A DNA stretch of 64,000 bases, taken from positions 367,999 through 431,998 of the forward strand of contig NZ_LDCP01000003.1 in NCBI RefSeq assembly GCF_001021555.1. Direction: 5' to 3'. Of the stretch, positions 45,432 through 55,539 are shown piece after piece. This stretch comes from Aurantiacibacter marinus (GTDB lineage Bacteria > Pseudomonadota > Alphaproteobacteria > Sphingomonadales > Sphingomonadaceae). The notes below the pieces were generated by a model, which worked only from the letters and a program-made list of their open reading frames with translations, made no database searches and was not told where the DNA came from. A program made the translations under genes and the position numbers. Position 1 is the stretch's first letter, and the number at the start of each line of letters is the position of its first letter.

Positions 45432-48400
45432 CTATGCCGCTTTCTTTGCGGCCCTTTTTACCACGCTACTCAAACCCTTGGTCAACTGGAACAGGCCATT
45501 GAGGCGGCTTTGCGGATCGCCCCATGCACGGTTGATGACCAGCTTCATATCGGGCCGCAGCTTTGCGGTACCGTTGAGCCTGTCGACATAGGCGATGAGG
45601 CCCACGGGATCGGGGAAATTATCCTCATGGAATGTCACAAGCGTGCCGCGCGCGCCAACATCGATCTTGGCGATATGGGCGGTAATGGCCTGCGCCTTGA
45701 TCTCGATCAGGCGGATCAGGTTCTTTGTGGGCTGCGGCAGTTCGCCAAAGCGGTCGATCATTTCGGCAGCAAGACTTTCGATCTCGGCCTGTCCCTCTGT
45801 CTGGTTGAGGCGGCGGTATAGCGCCATGCGCACGGCCAGATCGGGCACATATTCTTCCGGGATCATGATTGGCGCATCGACGGTAATCTGCGGAGAGAAC
45901 CCGCTGCTGTCCGGTGCAAGACCTGCTTCTCCGGCCTTTGCCGCCAAGATCGCATCTTCCAGCATGGATTGATACAGCTCGAACCCGACTTCGCGGATAT
46001 GGCCGCTCTGTTCGTCCCCAAGCAGGTTCCCCGCGCCGCGAATATCGAGATCATGGCTGGCAAGCTGGAAACCTGCGCCCAGACTGTCCAGGTCACTCAG
46101 CACTTTCAGGCGCTTCTCCGCCACTTCGGACAGCTGTGTGTCGGCAGGTGTCGTCAGATAGGCGTAGGCGCGAATTTTCGCGCGGCCCACGCGCCCTCGC
46201 AACTGGTAAAGCTGCGCCAGACCAAACCGGTCTGCGCGGTGGATGATCATGGTGTTGGCGGTCGGCAGATCCAGCCCGCTCTCGATGATCGTGGTGGACA
46301 GCAGCACTTCGTATTTGCCTTCGTAAAAGGCGCTCATCCGTTCTTCGATTTCGCCCGCGTTCATCTGGCCGTGAGCGGATACGACCTTCACTTCGGGCAC
46401 GGTATCGCGCAGCCATTCCTCTATCGGACCCATGTCGGAAATGCGCGGTACCACGATGAAGCTCTGCCCGCCGCGATGGTGTTCGCGCAGCAGTGCCTCG
46501 CGCACCACCATATCGTCCCATTCCATCACATATGTCCGCACGGCCAGACGATCGACCGGCGGGGTCTTGATGGTGGAAAGCTCCCGCAGCCCGCTCATCG
46601 CCATCTGCAGGGTACGCGGGATGGGCGTTGCGGTGAGGGTGAGGACATGCACATCGGCACGCAGGGCCTTCAGCTTTTCCTTATGCGTAACGCCGAACCT
46701 TTGTTCTTCGTCCACAATTACCAGTCCCAAATTCTTGAACTGGGTGTTCTTTGACAAGATGGCGTGTGTGCCGATCACGATGTCGACGGTGCCGTCTGCC
46801 AGCCCTTCGCGCGTCTCCTTCATCTCCTTGGCGGAAACGAGGCGCGAAAGGCGCCCGATATTCAGCGGGAAACCTGCGAAACGGTCACAGAAGTTCTGAT
46901 AATGCTGGCGCGCAAGCAGAGTGGTTGGCGCGATCATTGTCACCTGCTGGCCATTCATCGCTGCGACAAAGGCGGCGCGCAGGGCAACTTCTGTTTTGCC
47001 AAAGCCAACATCACCGCAGACAAGGCGATCCATTGGTCGCCCGCTTTCAAGGTCGCGCAGAACGTCGGCAATGGCAGCTTCCTGATCGTCGGTTTCTTCA
47101 TACTGGAAGCGGTCCAGGAACTGGTTGTAGCTGGCTTCGTCAGGGGCAAGCACTGGCGCTTTGCGCAAGGCACGCTGGGCGGCGATTTTCATCAGTTCGC
47201 CTGCGATTGCCTGAATGCGTTCTTTCAGTCTGGAACGGCGGCGCTGCCAAGCTTCCCCTCCAAGCCGGTCCAGCTGAACATTGTCTTCGGAAGAGCCATA
47301 ACGGCTAAGAACGTCGATATTCTCGACAGGTATGAACAGCTTGTCACCGCCAGCATATTCCAAACGCACACAGTCATGCTGGCTTTGGCCGACGGGAATG
47401 GGTTCCAGCCCGATATACTTGCCGATGCCGTGGTCCACATGGACGACCAGATCACCTTCGCCAAGCGCCTGCAGTTCGGCCAGAAATGCATCGGCATCTT
47501 TCTTACGCTTTTTGCGGCGGACCAGCCTGTCACCCAGCAGATCCTGCTCTGTAATCAGTTCCAGCTCATCGTTGGCAAAGCCAGTGTCGAGCGGCAGCAC
47601 CATAGCTGTAGGCGTGGCTACACCCCCTTTGGGGGCTGCTGCGCCGAGCGCTTCTTGCCAGGTGTTCGCAATCTGGACCGGCGTTCCTGCCTCCCCGATG
47701 ATCGAAGTTATCCGGCTGAGCGACCCTGCTGTATAGGCTGCGAGAAGTGGACGTTTGCCGGCCTTGGCAAGTGCAGCAAGATGTTTTGCCGCCGCTTCAT
47801 AAACATTCGCGCCTTGAGAGCGCTCCGGCGAGAAATCGCGAGCTGAACGAAAGCCGAAATCGACCGATTTTTCGCTTTCCGGCTCGGGGAAAATCGATGC
47901 CTTGTGAATGGGCCATGCGGCCATTGCCTGCTTGAATTCCGTATCGGTCAGATAAAGCAATTCGGGATCAATCGGGCGGTAGCTGCCTCGGCTCTGGCCG
48001 GAAGTTTCGCCGCGCTGGCGATGGTAGTCGGCAATGTCCGACAGGCGTTCGTCTGCGGCTGAAAGCGCCCCGGAATCGATGATAAGCGTGTCTGCCGCGT
48101 CAAAATGATCAAACAGCGTTGACAGCTTCTCCTCGAATAGGGGCAGCCAATGCTCCATGCCCGCAAGTCGGCGACCATCGCTTACGGCTTCATACAACGG
48201 GTCTTGCGTGGCGCTGCCGTCAAAACTCTCGCGGTAACGGCTGCGGAAACGCTTTATCGAATCTTCGTCCAGCAAAGCCTCGCTGGCTGGCAGCAGCAGA
48301 TGGTCTTCGATGGTCGCAGTGGTGCGCTGCGTGCTGGGGTCGAACAGGCGCAGGCTTTCAAGCTCGTCTCCGAAGAAATCCAGCCTCAAGCCTGCCTCAA

Positions 48401-48926
48401 GCCCGCTGGGGTATATATCCACGATGGAGCCGCGCATGGCGAATTCGCCCGTGTCCACCACAGTATCAACGCGGGTGTAGCCCTGCTTTTGCAAAAGCAC
48501 CGCGAGGCTTTCATGACCTATTACCGTGCCAACCCTGAATTCGCGGACCGCTTCACGAATGCGGAACGGGGTCAGGACGCGCTGGAGCAGGGCGTTGACG
48601 GTAGTGACGACCAACTGGCTTCCGGACTTACCGGTTTGCAGTCGATGCAGCGCTGCCAATCGTTGTGCACTGACCGACATGGCCGGGCTGGCGCGGTCAT
48701 ACGGCAGGCAGTCCCACGCCGGAAACTCGATCACCTGCAATTCGGGCGCAAAGTAGTGCGCTGCGTCCACTACCGCGCGCATCGCTGTATCATCAGGCGC
48801 GATAAACACCGCGCGGCCTTTCGCAGCGCGTGCCAGATCGGCCAGCACAAGCGGCTGCGCACCGCGCGCCACTTGCGAAAGGATGCGCGCCTGATCGGCG
48901 TTCAGGATACGGGAAAGATCGGGCAT
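45432..48926 (-). CDS. mfd: Transcription-repair coupling factor Mfd
   Basis: 1164-aa translocase that removes stalled RNA polymerase and recruits UvrA. It shows the N-terminal UvrB-like domains, the RNAP-interacting region with GDLVVHVDHGIGKYIGL, RecG-like helicase motifs GDVGFGKTEVALRAAF, DEEQRF, TATPIPRTLQMA, STTIIESGLDLP and QLRGRVGR, and the C-terminal TRCF domain. The ATG at 48926 is used; a TTG at 48947 is in frame without a better ribosome site. It lies downstream of sdhE across an intrinsic terminator, with recG opposite: the arrangement found in many alphaproteobacteria. Confidence 0.96.
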   Translation of the reverse strand: MPDLSRILNADQARILSQVARGAQPLVLADLARAAKGRAVFIAPDDTAMRAVVDAAHYFAPELQVIEFPAWDCLPYDRASPAMSVSAQRLAALHRLQTGKSGSQLVVTTVNALLQRVLTPFRIREAVREFRVGTVIGHESLAVLLQKQGYTRVDTVVDTGEFAMRGSIVDIYPSGLEAGLRLDFFGDELESLRLFDPSTQRTTATIEDHLLLPASEALLDEDSIKRFRSRYRESFDGSATQDPLYEAVSDGRRLAGMEHWLPLFEEKLSTLFDHFDAADTLIIDSGALSAADERLSDIADYHRQRGETSGQSRGSYRPIDPELLYLTDTEFKQAMAAWPIHKASIFPEPESEKSVDFGFRSARDFSPERSQGANVYEAAAKHLAALAKAGKRPLLAAYTAGSLSRITSIIGEAGTPVQIANTWQEALGAAAPKGGVATPTAMVLPLDTGFANDELELITEQDLLGDRLVRRKKRKKDADAFLAELQALGEGDLVVHVDHGIGKYIGLEPIPVGQSQHDCVRLEYAGGDKLFIPVENIDVLSRYGSSEDNVQLDRLGGEAWQRRRSRLKERIQAIAGELMKIAAQRALRKAPVLAPDEASYNQFLDRFQYEETDDQEAAIADVLRDLESGRPMDRLVCGDVGFGKTEVALRAAFVAAMNGQQVTMIAPTTLLARQHYQNFCDRFAGFPLNIGRLSRLVSAKEMKETREGLADGTVDIVIGTHAILSKNTQFKNLGLVIVDEEQRFGVTHKEKLKALRADVHVLTLTATPIPRTLQMAMSGLRELSTIKTPPVDRLAVRTYVMEWDDMVVREALLREHHRGGQSFIVVPRISDMGPIEEWLRDTVPEVKVVSAHGQMNAGEIEERMSAFYEGKYEVLLSTTIIESGLDLPTANTMIIHRADRFGLAQLYQLRGRVGRAKIRAYAYLTTPADTQLSEVAEKRLKVLSDLDSLGAGFQLASHDLDIRGAGNLLGDEQSGHIREVGFELYQSMLEDAILAAKAGEAGLAPDSSGFSPQITVDAPIMIPEEYVPDLAVRMALYRRLNQTEGQAEIESLAAEMIDRFGELPQPTKNLIRLIEIKAQAITAHIAKIDVGARGTLVTFHEDNFPDPVGLIAYVDRLNGTAKLRPDMKLVINRAWGDPQSRLNGLFQLTKGLSSVVKRAAKKAA

Positions 48927-48955
48927 AGGGGCTTCAACTGTTGGCAAGCGAAAAA

Positions 48956-48981
48956 GCCCCCAGCTCGAAAAGAGATGGGGG
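48956..48981 (-). terminator. Intrinsic terminator between sdhE and mfd
   Basis: On the minus strand CCCCCA (48981-48976), an inner CTC/GAG, then TGGGGG (48962-48957) is followed by CTTTTT. It ends sdhE transcription or attenuates readthrough into mfd. Confidence 0.7.
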
Positions 48982-48990
48982 TCAGATCAC

Positions 48991-49269
48991 CTAGATGCTC
49001 ACATAGTCGAGCTTGCGCAAGACCTCCATTTGGTCACCTGCAAGATGCTCTGGCGGATCGCCGCGGCCCATTGCCCACGCCATGACATCAACATCGTCTT
49101 CATCCAGCAAGGCTTCGAACCAGACAAGCGCTGCGTCGTCCCACTGCGCATGGTACGTGTCGAAATAGCAGCCGAACATATAATCGGCTTCGCGTGTTCC
49201 GCGATGCCACGCCCGGAATTTCGCCCTGGCGAGACGGGTGGCTAGAGGGTTCTCGGTTGTATCGGTCAT
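48991..49269 (-). CDS. sdhE: Succinate dehydrogenase assembly factor SdhE (FAD assembly)
   Basis: 92-aa small helical protein that promotes covalent FAD attachment to SdhA. It has the family motif RGTREADYMFG (RGxxE), then HAQWDDAALVWFEALLDEDDVDVMAW. The expected length for the family is 80-100 aa. It is next to mfd and recG, the usual alphaproteobacterial context. Confidence 0.88.
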   Translation of the reverse strand: MTDTTENPLATRLARAKFRAWHRGTREADYMFGCYFDTYHAQWDDAALVWFEALLDEDDVDVMAWAMGRGDPPEHLAGDQMEVLRKLDYVSI

Positions 49270-49276
49270 AACAAAA

Positions 49277-49303
49277 GGGGCGCCTCATTGAATGAAGCGC
49301 CCC
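49277..49303 (-). terminator. Intrinsic terminator upstream of sdhE
   Basis: GGGGCGC (49277-49283) pairs with GCGCCCC (49297-49303), with an inner TCAT/ATGA; on the minus strand TTTTG follows. It ends the transcript of the preceding minus-strand gene (49328-49756). Confidence 0.8.
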
Positions 49304-49327
49304 ATGTGTGCCTTTAGGCAGACCCGA

Positions 49328-49756
49328 TCAAGGGTGGGTGTGGGTGAACAGGACCAACTCGTCTTCGATCAGTTCGTCATATTCTGCGCCAAGCGCTTCC
49401 ATCGCCTCATCGCTTCCGGCCATACGCGCCAGTTCCGCGAAGAAGCTTTCGCGTTCAGCATTGGCGTGGGTGTCGAAAGTGGACATACCGCGTGGCAATT
49501 CCATCACGAGCATCAGATCGTAATCGGGATTCATCATGACCCAGTGCACTGTTACAGGAGCCAGGCCAGCTGCCGCACGCGCTGGTGCAAACATCGTTTC
49601 TTGCAATTCGGCCCAACGATTGTCTGCTCCATCGGCAAGGTCGATCATTGTGATCCGATAACTGGTCCGAGCCTCTTCAGCTTCTTGCGCCTGAGCAGGC
49701 GTCGCAAGGAGCGCCAAAGTTGCAGATGCGGCCAACAATTTCGTGAATTTGAACAT
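49328..49756 (-). CDS. Small exported protein of unknown function
   Basis: 142 aa. MFKFTKLLAASATLALLATPAQAQ is a clean signal peptide. The mature ~118 residues are acidic and contain ITMIDLADGADNRWAELQ, VHWVMMNPDYDLMLVMELPRGM and a C-terminal ELVLFTHTHP. No family recognised; the pattern (ITMIDL, DYDLMLVMEL) could suit a dimeric alpha-beta barrel fold, but that is speculative. GGGGGA ahead of the ATG at 49756. It has its own terminator before sdhE and a 151-bp divergent region with recG. Confidence 0.75.
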   Translation of the reverse strand: MFKFTKLLAASATLALLATPAQAQEAEEARTSYRITMIDLADGADNRWAELQETMFAPARAAAGLAPVTVHWVMMNPDYDLMLVMELPRGMSTFDTHANAERESFFAELARMAGSDEAMEALGAEYDELIEDELVLFTHTHP

Positions 49757-49783
49757 AGAAGTCCCCCAAAAGGTTCGTGAATA

Positions 49784-49807
49784 CGACCCCGGCTGCGACC
49801 CCGGCCG
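49784..49807. repeat. Tandem 12-bp direct repeat in the recG upstream region
   Basis: CGACCCCGGCTG (49784-49795) is followed at once by CGACCCCGGCCG (49796-49807), 11 of 12 identical. It lies between divergent starts; a regulatory role is possible but not shown. Confidence 0.35.
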
Positions 49808-49907
49808 AAGCAATAGCATTGTTGAGCCAAATCAGGAAATCCCATTTTTGTGCACGGTTGTGTCGGTGGCTTCGCAACAGCGAAACTAGACGCTATGGGG
49901 ACAGGCA

Positions 49908-51980
49908 ATGCGGCCCGAAATCCTCAATCCCCTGTTTACAGAAATCGACAGTCTGGAAGGCGTGGGCCCTAAGCTGAAGAAGCCGCTTGCCAAGCTCTGG
50001 CTCGAACGGGTGCGGGATGTGCTCTATCACTTGCCAGAGCGGTTCGTGACGCGGCGCGCGGTCCAGGATCTGGACGATGCGCACGTCGGGGAGCAAGTGG
50101 TTGTCGCGCTCACCACGATGGAGCATCGCAGCCCGCGCAATCCCGGGCGCGGGCCGTACCGGGTGCTGACGCAGGACGCGCAGGGCAATGTCTGCACGCT
50201 CACCTATTTCGGACGCGCCAGCTACACTGCGAAAAAGCAGCTGCCGGTGGGCGAAACGCGCTGGGTGGCGGGGCGGCTCGATCAATATGACCAGATGCTC
50301 CAGATCGTTCATCCTGATCATGTGGCCGAGAAAAGCGCGGATGCGATGGGCAAAATGGTGGAGCCGATTTACCGCCTTGCCGAAGGTCTGACGCAGCCGC
50401 GCATTGGTTCTTTCGTGGAGCAAGCGCTCGCCCGCGCGCCTGAGCTTCCAGAATGGATCGAACCGACTACGCTGAAGCGCGAAGGATGGCCAAGTTGGCG
50501 TGAGGCGCTGGCGTTGGCGCATCAAGGAGAGAATGAGAAAGCGCGCGACAGGCTCGCCTATGATGAATTGTTTGCCAATGCGCTCGCCCTGCTGCTCGTG
50601 CGGCAGAGCAATCGGGCGCGCAAGGGGCAGAGCCTTCAGGGCGACGACTCGCTGCGAGGCAAGCTCCAATTGCCGTTCCCGCTAACGGGCGCGCAGGAGC
50701 GCAGCATTGCCGAGATTACCGGCGATATGGCACAGGCCAGCCCGATGCTTCGATTGCTGCAAGGCGACGTTGGCGCAGGCAAGACAGTCGTGGCGTTGGA
50801 GGCGATGCTGGTTGCGGTGGAGGCAGGCGCGCAAGCCGCGTTGCTGGCTCCGACCGAATTGCTTGCCCGCCAGCATCTGGAAAGCCTGCGCAATCTCTCC
50901 GCGTCCACCGGAGTTGAAATCGCTCTGCTGACAGGGCGTTACAAGGGCCGCGCGCGGGAAAGCATTTTGATGGGCCTGCTTGATGGCAGTATCGACATTG
51001 TGGTCGGCACCCATGCGATCTTCCAGCAAACCGTGAACTACAAGAACCTGGGTCTTGTAGTGATCGATGAACAACACCGCTTCGGTGTGTCGCAGCGCCT
51101 GTTGCTCACCCAAAAAGGTAAGGTGACTCCGCATACGCTGGCGATGACAGCGACGCCGATCCCGCGCACGCTGGTGCTGGCCAATCACGGCGAAATGGAA
51201 GTCAGCCGCCTGGATGAACTTCCACCAGGCAGGCAGGCGATTGACACCCGCGTCTTGCCGCTCGACCGGCTCGAGGACATTGCCGCCGCTGTGGGCCGCC
51301 ATGTGACCAGCGGACAACAGGCCTATTGGGTGTGCCCGATGGTGCGCGGCACTGAAAGCGAGAATGAAGACCTCGCCGCTGCGGAAGCGCGCTACGCTGC
51401 CTTGAAAGAGCGCTTCGGTGATGATGTGGTGCTGGTCCACGGACAACTCGCGCCCGAATTGAAAGACGCCGGAATGGCACGCTTTGCCTCTGGCGGCGCA
51501 AAGATATTGGTCGCAACAACCGTGATCGAAGTGGGTGTGGACGTGCCCAATGCCACGCTGATGGTGATTGAACAGGCAGAACGCTTCGGTCTTGCACAGC
51601 TCCACCAGCTGCGCGGCCGTGTCGGGCGTGGTGCGGAGAAATCGACCTGCCTCCTGCTACGCGGCAATGAATTGTCCGAAACGGGCAAGAAACGCCTCGA
51701 ACTGATGAAAAGTTCGCAAGACGGGTTTGAACTGGCCGAGGAGGATCTGCGCCTGCGGGGCGGCGGCGAATTGCTCGGCACACGCCAGAGCGGCGACGAA
51801 GGCTTCAACATCGCCTCGCTGGAGCAAGTCACGCGGTTGATCGACACTGCCAACAATGATGCCAAATTGCTGGTGGAAAACGAGGGCGGCCTCGAAGGCT
51901 CGGGCAGAGGCGAAGCCGCGCGCACGGTGCTGTATTTGCTGGAACGCGACTGGGGCGTGCAAACCTTGCGGGGCGGCTGA
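49908..51980 (+). CDS. recG: ATP-dependent DNA helicase RecG
   Basis: 690-aa branch-migration helicase that reverses stalled forks. N-terminal wedge OB domain (to ~200), then helicase motifs: Walker A GDVGAGKTVVALEA, DEQHRFGVSQR, TATPIPRTLVLA, ATTVIEVGVDVPNA and QLRGRVGRG. The length is normal. GGGGA at 49897-49901 lies 6 nt before the ATG at 49908. It is opposite sdhE/mfd. Confidence 0.97.
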   Translation: MRPEILNPLFTEIDSLEGVGPKLKKPLAKLWLERVRDVLYHLPERFVTRRAVQDLDDAHVGEQVVVALTTMEHRSPRNPGRGPYRVLTQDAQGNVCTLTYFGRASYTAKKQLPVGETRWVAGRLDQYDQMLQIVHPDHVAEKSADAMGKMVEPIYRLAEGLTQPRIGSFVEQALARAPELPEWIEPTTLKREGWPSWREALALAHQGENEKARDRLAYDELFANALALLLVRQSNRARKGQSLQGDDSLRGKLQLPFPLTGAQERSIAEITGDMAQASPMLRLLQGDVGAGKTVVALEAMLVAVEAGAQAALLAPTELLARQHLESLRNLSASTGVEIALLTGRYKGRARESILMGLLDGSIDIVVGTHAIFQQTVNYKNLGLVVIDEQHRFGVSQRLLLTQKGKVTPHTLAMTATPIPRTLVLANHGEMEVSRLDELPPGRQAIDTRVLPLDRLEDIAAAVGRHVTSGQQAYWVCPMVRGTESENEDLAAAEARYAALKERFGDDVVLVHGQLAPELKDAGMARFASGGAKILVATTVIEVGVDVPNATLMVIEQAERFGLAQLHQLRGRVGRGAEKSTCLLLRGNELSETGKKRLELMKSSQDGFELAEEDLRLRGGGELLGTRQSGDEGFNIASLEQVTRLIDTANNDAKLLVENEGGLEGSGRGEAARTVLYLLERDWGVQTLRGG

Positions 51981-52080
51981 ACAACTATGCAATTGCGCGG
52001 ACTGAATTTTGGAGTAAATCTGGGCGCACCGGCTGGTCGGGCAGGGAAGTCCTGCTGCAAGCCTGGGGGAAACCTCCTCA

Positions 52081-53670
52081 ATGTTTCTAGATCGGGTCAA
52101 GCCTCTGGATGCCATACTGGCAACAGCGGAACGTAAATCGCTGCACCGCACTCTTGGTGCTTTCCAGCTTATGTTGTTCGGTATTGGTTGCATCATCGGC
52201 ACAGGGATCTTCGTGCTGACGGCTGCTGGCGCGCAAAAGGCTGGTCCGGGCCTGATGCTGGCTTTCGTCATAGCGGGCACGGTCTGCATAGTAGCTGCGC
52301 TTTGTTATGCGGAAATCGCTTCCATGATCCCGGTTGCCGGGTCTGCCTATACTTACAGCTATGCGACCGTGGGCGAATTCATCGCATGGACAGTTGGGTG
52401 GGCGCTCGTTTTGGAATATGCGATTGCTGCCTCCGCAGTTTCGGTCGGTTGGTCGGGTTATTTCGCAGGCACGATTCTTGGCGATACATTCGGCATTTCG
52501 CTGCCCGTATCGTTGACAGCTGGTCCATTGGCGTTGGGCGGTGCACCTGGCGGGTTCATCAACCTGCCTGCAATGGTGATTGCCCTGCTCGTCACATGGC
52601 TGCTGATGATCGGCACGTCCGAAAGCGCAAAGGTAAATGCGGTTCTGGTGCTGATCAAAGTGACTGCACTGACAGCTTTTATCGCTCTGACGCTCACCAG
52701 TTCGGAATTTGATGTGGCGCGGTTCAATCCGTTTTTGCCAGCCGGCGTCTTCGGCGGGTGGGGGACAGGCGTAGGCGCAGTTGGAGCAGCAGCGACGATT
52801 TTCTTTGCCTATGTCGGCTTTGATGCGGTTTCGACCGCAGCTGAAGAAACCAAGAATCCGCAGCGGAACGTTCCCATCGGTTTGGTCGGATCGCTGCTGT
52901 TCTGCACCGTGTTCTACATTCTTGTCGCAGCAGGTGCGATTGGCACAATTGGCGGCCAACCGATCATGGGGCCAGGTGGCATTCCCTTTCCTGCAGGATC
53001 TGAAGAACTGGCACGTCAATGCGCGCTACCGCAGTTTTCCGATGCTCTTGTCTGCTCGAACGAGGCGCTTGCCCACGTTCTCAGAGAGATCGGCTTTGGC
53101 GCAATCGGGAATGTTCTGGGCTACGCCGCCATCCTCGCCTTGCCTTCGGTCATTCTTGTGCTTCTGTTCGCGCAAACGCGGATTTTCTTCGTAATGAGCC
53201 GGGACGGGTTGCTGCCTGAAGGCCTTTCCAAAGTGCATCCCAAGTGGAAAACGCCGTATGTTGTGACTGCCATCACCGGCGTGATCGTGGCAATCGGGGC
53301 GGCCTTCTTCCCCGTGGGCCAGTTGGCAGATATCGCAAATGCGGGAACACTGTATGCCTTCGCGATGGTTGCGGTTGCGGTAATGGTTCTGCGCCGGACC
53401 GATCCAACCCGAACGCGATCATTCCGCGTGCCTGCGCTGATGATTATCGGGCCTGTAACTGTACTGGGCTGCGTCTTCCTGTTCCTCAATCTGCCTTTGG
53501 AGGCGATGCTGGTCCTGCCGGTCTGGACCTTGATCGGCTGCGTAATCTATTTTGGTTACAGTCGTGGCAGCAGCCATCTGGGCCGCGGCATTATCGAAGT
53601 GCCGGAAGTGGAAGTTGCAACTACACTGGAACCGGATATCCCGGGCATCGCTGATCGCAACCGGGATTGA
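52081..53670 (+). CDS. APC-superfamily amino acid permease (cationic amino acid transporter-like)
   Basis: 529-aa inner-membrane transporter with about 12 helices. The first helix holds GIGCIIGTGIFVLTA, the broken-helix substrate site of APC proteins, and AYTYSYATVGEFIAW follows; FFAYVGFDAVSTAAEETKNPQRN is the conserved loop of the CAT-like subfamily. The N-terminal cytosolic stretch (KSLHRTLGAFQ) fits that group. Substrate is likely an amino acid or polyamine but cannot be named. A CCTC-containing stretch, not a standard ribosome site, precedes the ATG. Confidence 0.92.
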   Translation: MFLDRVKPLDAILATAERKSLHRTLGAFQLMLFGIGCIIGTGIFVLTAAGAQKAGPGLMLAFVIAGTVCIVAALCYAEIASMIPVAGSAYTYSYATVGEFIAWTVGWALVLEYAIAASAVSVGWSGYFAGTILGDTFGISLPVSLTAGPLALGGAPGGFINLPAMVIALLVTWLLMIGTSESAKVNAVLVLIKVTALTAFIALTLTSSEFDVARFNPFLPAGVFGGWGTGVGAVGAAATIFFAYVGFDAVSTAAEETKNPQRNVPIGLVGSLLFCTVFYILVAAGAIGTIGGQPIMGPGGIPFPAGSEELARQCALPQFSDALVCSNEALAHVLREIGFGAIGNVLGYAAILALPSVILVLLFAQTRIFFVMSRDGLLPEGLSKVHPKWKTPYVVTAITGVIVAIGAAFFPVGQLADIANAGTLYAFAMVAVAVMVLRRTDPTRTRSFRVPALMIIGPVTVLGCVFLFLNLPLEAMLVLPVWTLIGCVIYFGYSRGSSHLGRGIIEVPEVEVATTLEPDIPGIADRNRD

Positions 53671-53760
53671 GACAGAGCGGTATTACGACTGACGGTCTTG
53701 CCATCCCGCGCCAACGGCCTAGTCTCCGGCGCAACCAATTGACGCTGGAGACACCGCCGT

Positions 53761-55530
53761 ATGACACGCCCGCTTTTCGCCGCTTCTGCCTTCGCACTGG
53801 CCATAGCCGCAGCGCAGCCAGCATTCGCTCAGGATGCCGAGGCGGAGTTTGTCGAATTGCGGGAAGAGGTATGGGAGTGGACGCTCGACAATTCGCCTAA
53901 TCTAGCGACCAGCATTGGTGATCGGCGCGGGGATGCGCAGCTGGGTGACAATTCGCTGGCCGGGTCCGATGCGCGGCTGGCCCAAACCCAGGCGTTTCGC
54001 GAGCGGCTGGAAGCCATCTCGGCTACCGACCTGCCGCAAAATTTGCGCATAGATCACGCACTGATGGCGCGCGACTTTAATGATACGCTGGAAGCCGCGC
54101 AGCATAATCATACGCATTTCATCGCCTTTACCAATCGCGGCGGGCCGCAAGGCGCGATCTCCGGGCTGGCATACGGCTCCCCGCTGTTCACTGCCGCTGA
54201 TTACGAAAGTTACATTGGCAGGCTGGAGGCATTCCCGACCTATGTCGCAAATGTGATCGAGCGGAGCGACAACGCGGTTGCGCTGGGTCTGACCCAGCCT
54301 TGTGAACCGATGCAGGGATACGAAAATTCGATCACCGGATTGATCGCGGAAACGCCAGAAGATTCGGTCTGGTGGAGCGCGTTTGAAACCCGCCCCGGGA
54401 CTATATCCGACAGTGAATGGGCGGCCCTGGAGCAGCGCGGACGCAGCGCCATTACCGAGGGCGCATTTGCCGGACTGCGCAGCTTCGCCGATTTCTACAC
54501 GCAGGAATATGCGCCTGCCTGCCGTACCGACGAAGCGCCGGGCATTGGCGGCACGCCGGGCGGACAGGAATACTACGCCTACCGCGTGCGCAGCTTCACC
54601 ACCACTGAGATGACGCCGCAGGAAGTGCACGATCTCGGCCAGTCCGAAGTCGCGCGTATTCGTGCCGAAATGGAAGCGGTGGCAGCGGAAGCGGGCTTTG
54701 ATACGCGCGAGGCGTTTATCGAGCATCTGCGCACCGACCCGCAGTACTATCCCGAGGATGAAGAGAGCTATCTGCAATATACGCAGGCTTTGGCGAAGGA
54801 AATTGACGGCTGGATGCCGCGTTTGTTCGGAACCTTGCCGCGTCTGCCTTACACTGTGCAGCCTATTCCTGCGGCGAACGCTCCGGGCAACACCACCGCC
54901 TATTACGAGCGCGGCTCAATGGCGACGGGGCAGGCGGGCATTTACCGCCTCAACCTGACCGAACTGGATCAGCGGCCCTTGTGGGAATTGCCCGCACTGG
55001 GCGTGCATGAGGCCGTTCCGGGCCATCACCATCAGATTTCCTTGCAGCAGGAACTCGATATCCACCCGCTGCGCGCCAATGGCACCTTCTTCACAGTCTT
55101 TGTCGAGGGCTGGGGACTGTATTCGGAACGGCTCGGGATCGAGATGGGGCTGTATGACACACCAGCAAAGGAAATGGGCCGTTTGAGTTACGAAATGTGG
55201 CGCGCGAGCCGACTGGTGGTGGATACTGGCATTCATGCACTGGGCTGGACGCGGCAGGAGGCCGTCGATTTCATGCTGGCCAACACGGCATTGTCCGAAG
55301 GCAACATCAATGCCGAGGTCAATCGCTATATTACTTGGCCGGGGCAGGCGCTTGCATACAAGCTGGGTGAGCTGAAAATTCGCGAGCTTCGGGCGCGTGC
55401 TGAGCAAACGCTTGGCGCAGACTTCGACCTGCGCGCTTTCCACGATACAGTGCTTGAGAATGGCTCTGTTCCGCTGGATGTGCTGGAAGCGCATGTCGAT
55501 GCGTGGATCGCCAGCGAACTTTCAACTTAA
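53761..55530 (+). CDS. DUF885-family exported protein (putative metallopeptidase)
   Basis: 589 aa with an N-terminal signal peptide ending near PAFAQD. The DUF885 hallmark [10 protein letters not shown] (HExxxGH-like) is present at about residues 417-426, followed by [10 protein letters not shown] with a candidate Glu ligand. Members are annotated as putative peptidases; a zinc-dependent mechanism is inferred. GGAGACA before the ATG gives a ribosome site. The gene ends 9 bp before the convergent GGDEF gene. Confidence 0.85.
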   Translation: MTRPLFAASAFALAIAAAQPAFAQDAEAEFVELREEVWEWTLDNSPNLATSIGDRRGDAQLGDNSLAGSDARLAQTQAFRERLEAISATDLPQNLRIDHALMARDFNDTLEAAQHNHTHFIAFTNRGGPQGAISGLAYGSPLFTAADYESYIGRLEAFPTYVANVIERSDNAVALGLTQPCEPMQGYENSITGLIAETPEDSVWWSAFETRPGTISDSEWAALEQRGRSAITEGAFAGLRSFADFYTQEYAPACRTDEAPGIGGTPGGQEYYAYRVRSFTTTEMTPQEVHDLGQSEVARIRAEMEAVAAEAGFDTREAFIEHLRTDPQYYPEDEESYLQYTQALAKEIDGWMPRLFGTLPRLPYTVQPIPAANAPGNTTAYYERGSMATGQAGIYRLNLTELDQRPLWELPALGVHEAVPGHHHQISLQQELDIHPLRANGTFFTVFVEGWGLYSERLGIEMGLYDTPAKEMGRLSYEMWRASRLVVDTGIHALGWTRQEAVDFMLANTALSEGNINAEVNRYITWPGQALAYKLGELKIRELRARAEQTLGADFDLRAFHDTVLENGSVPLDVLEAHVDAWIASELST

Positions 55531-55539
55531 GCCAGAGGA

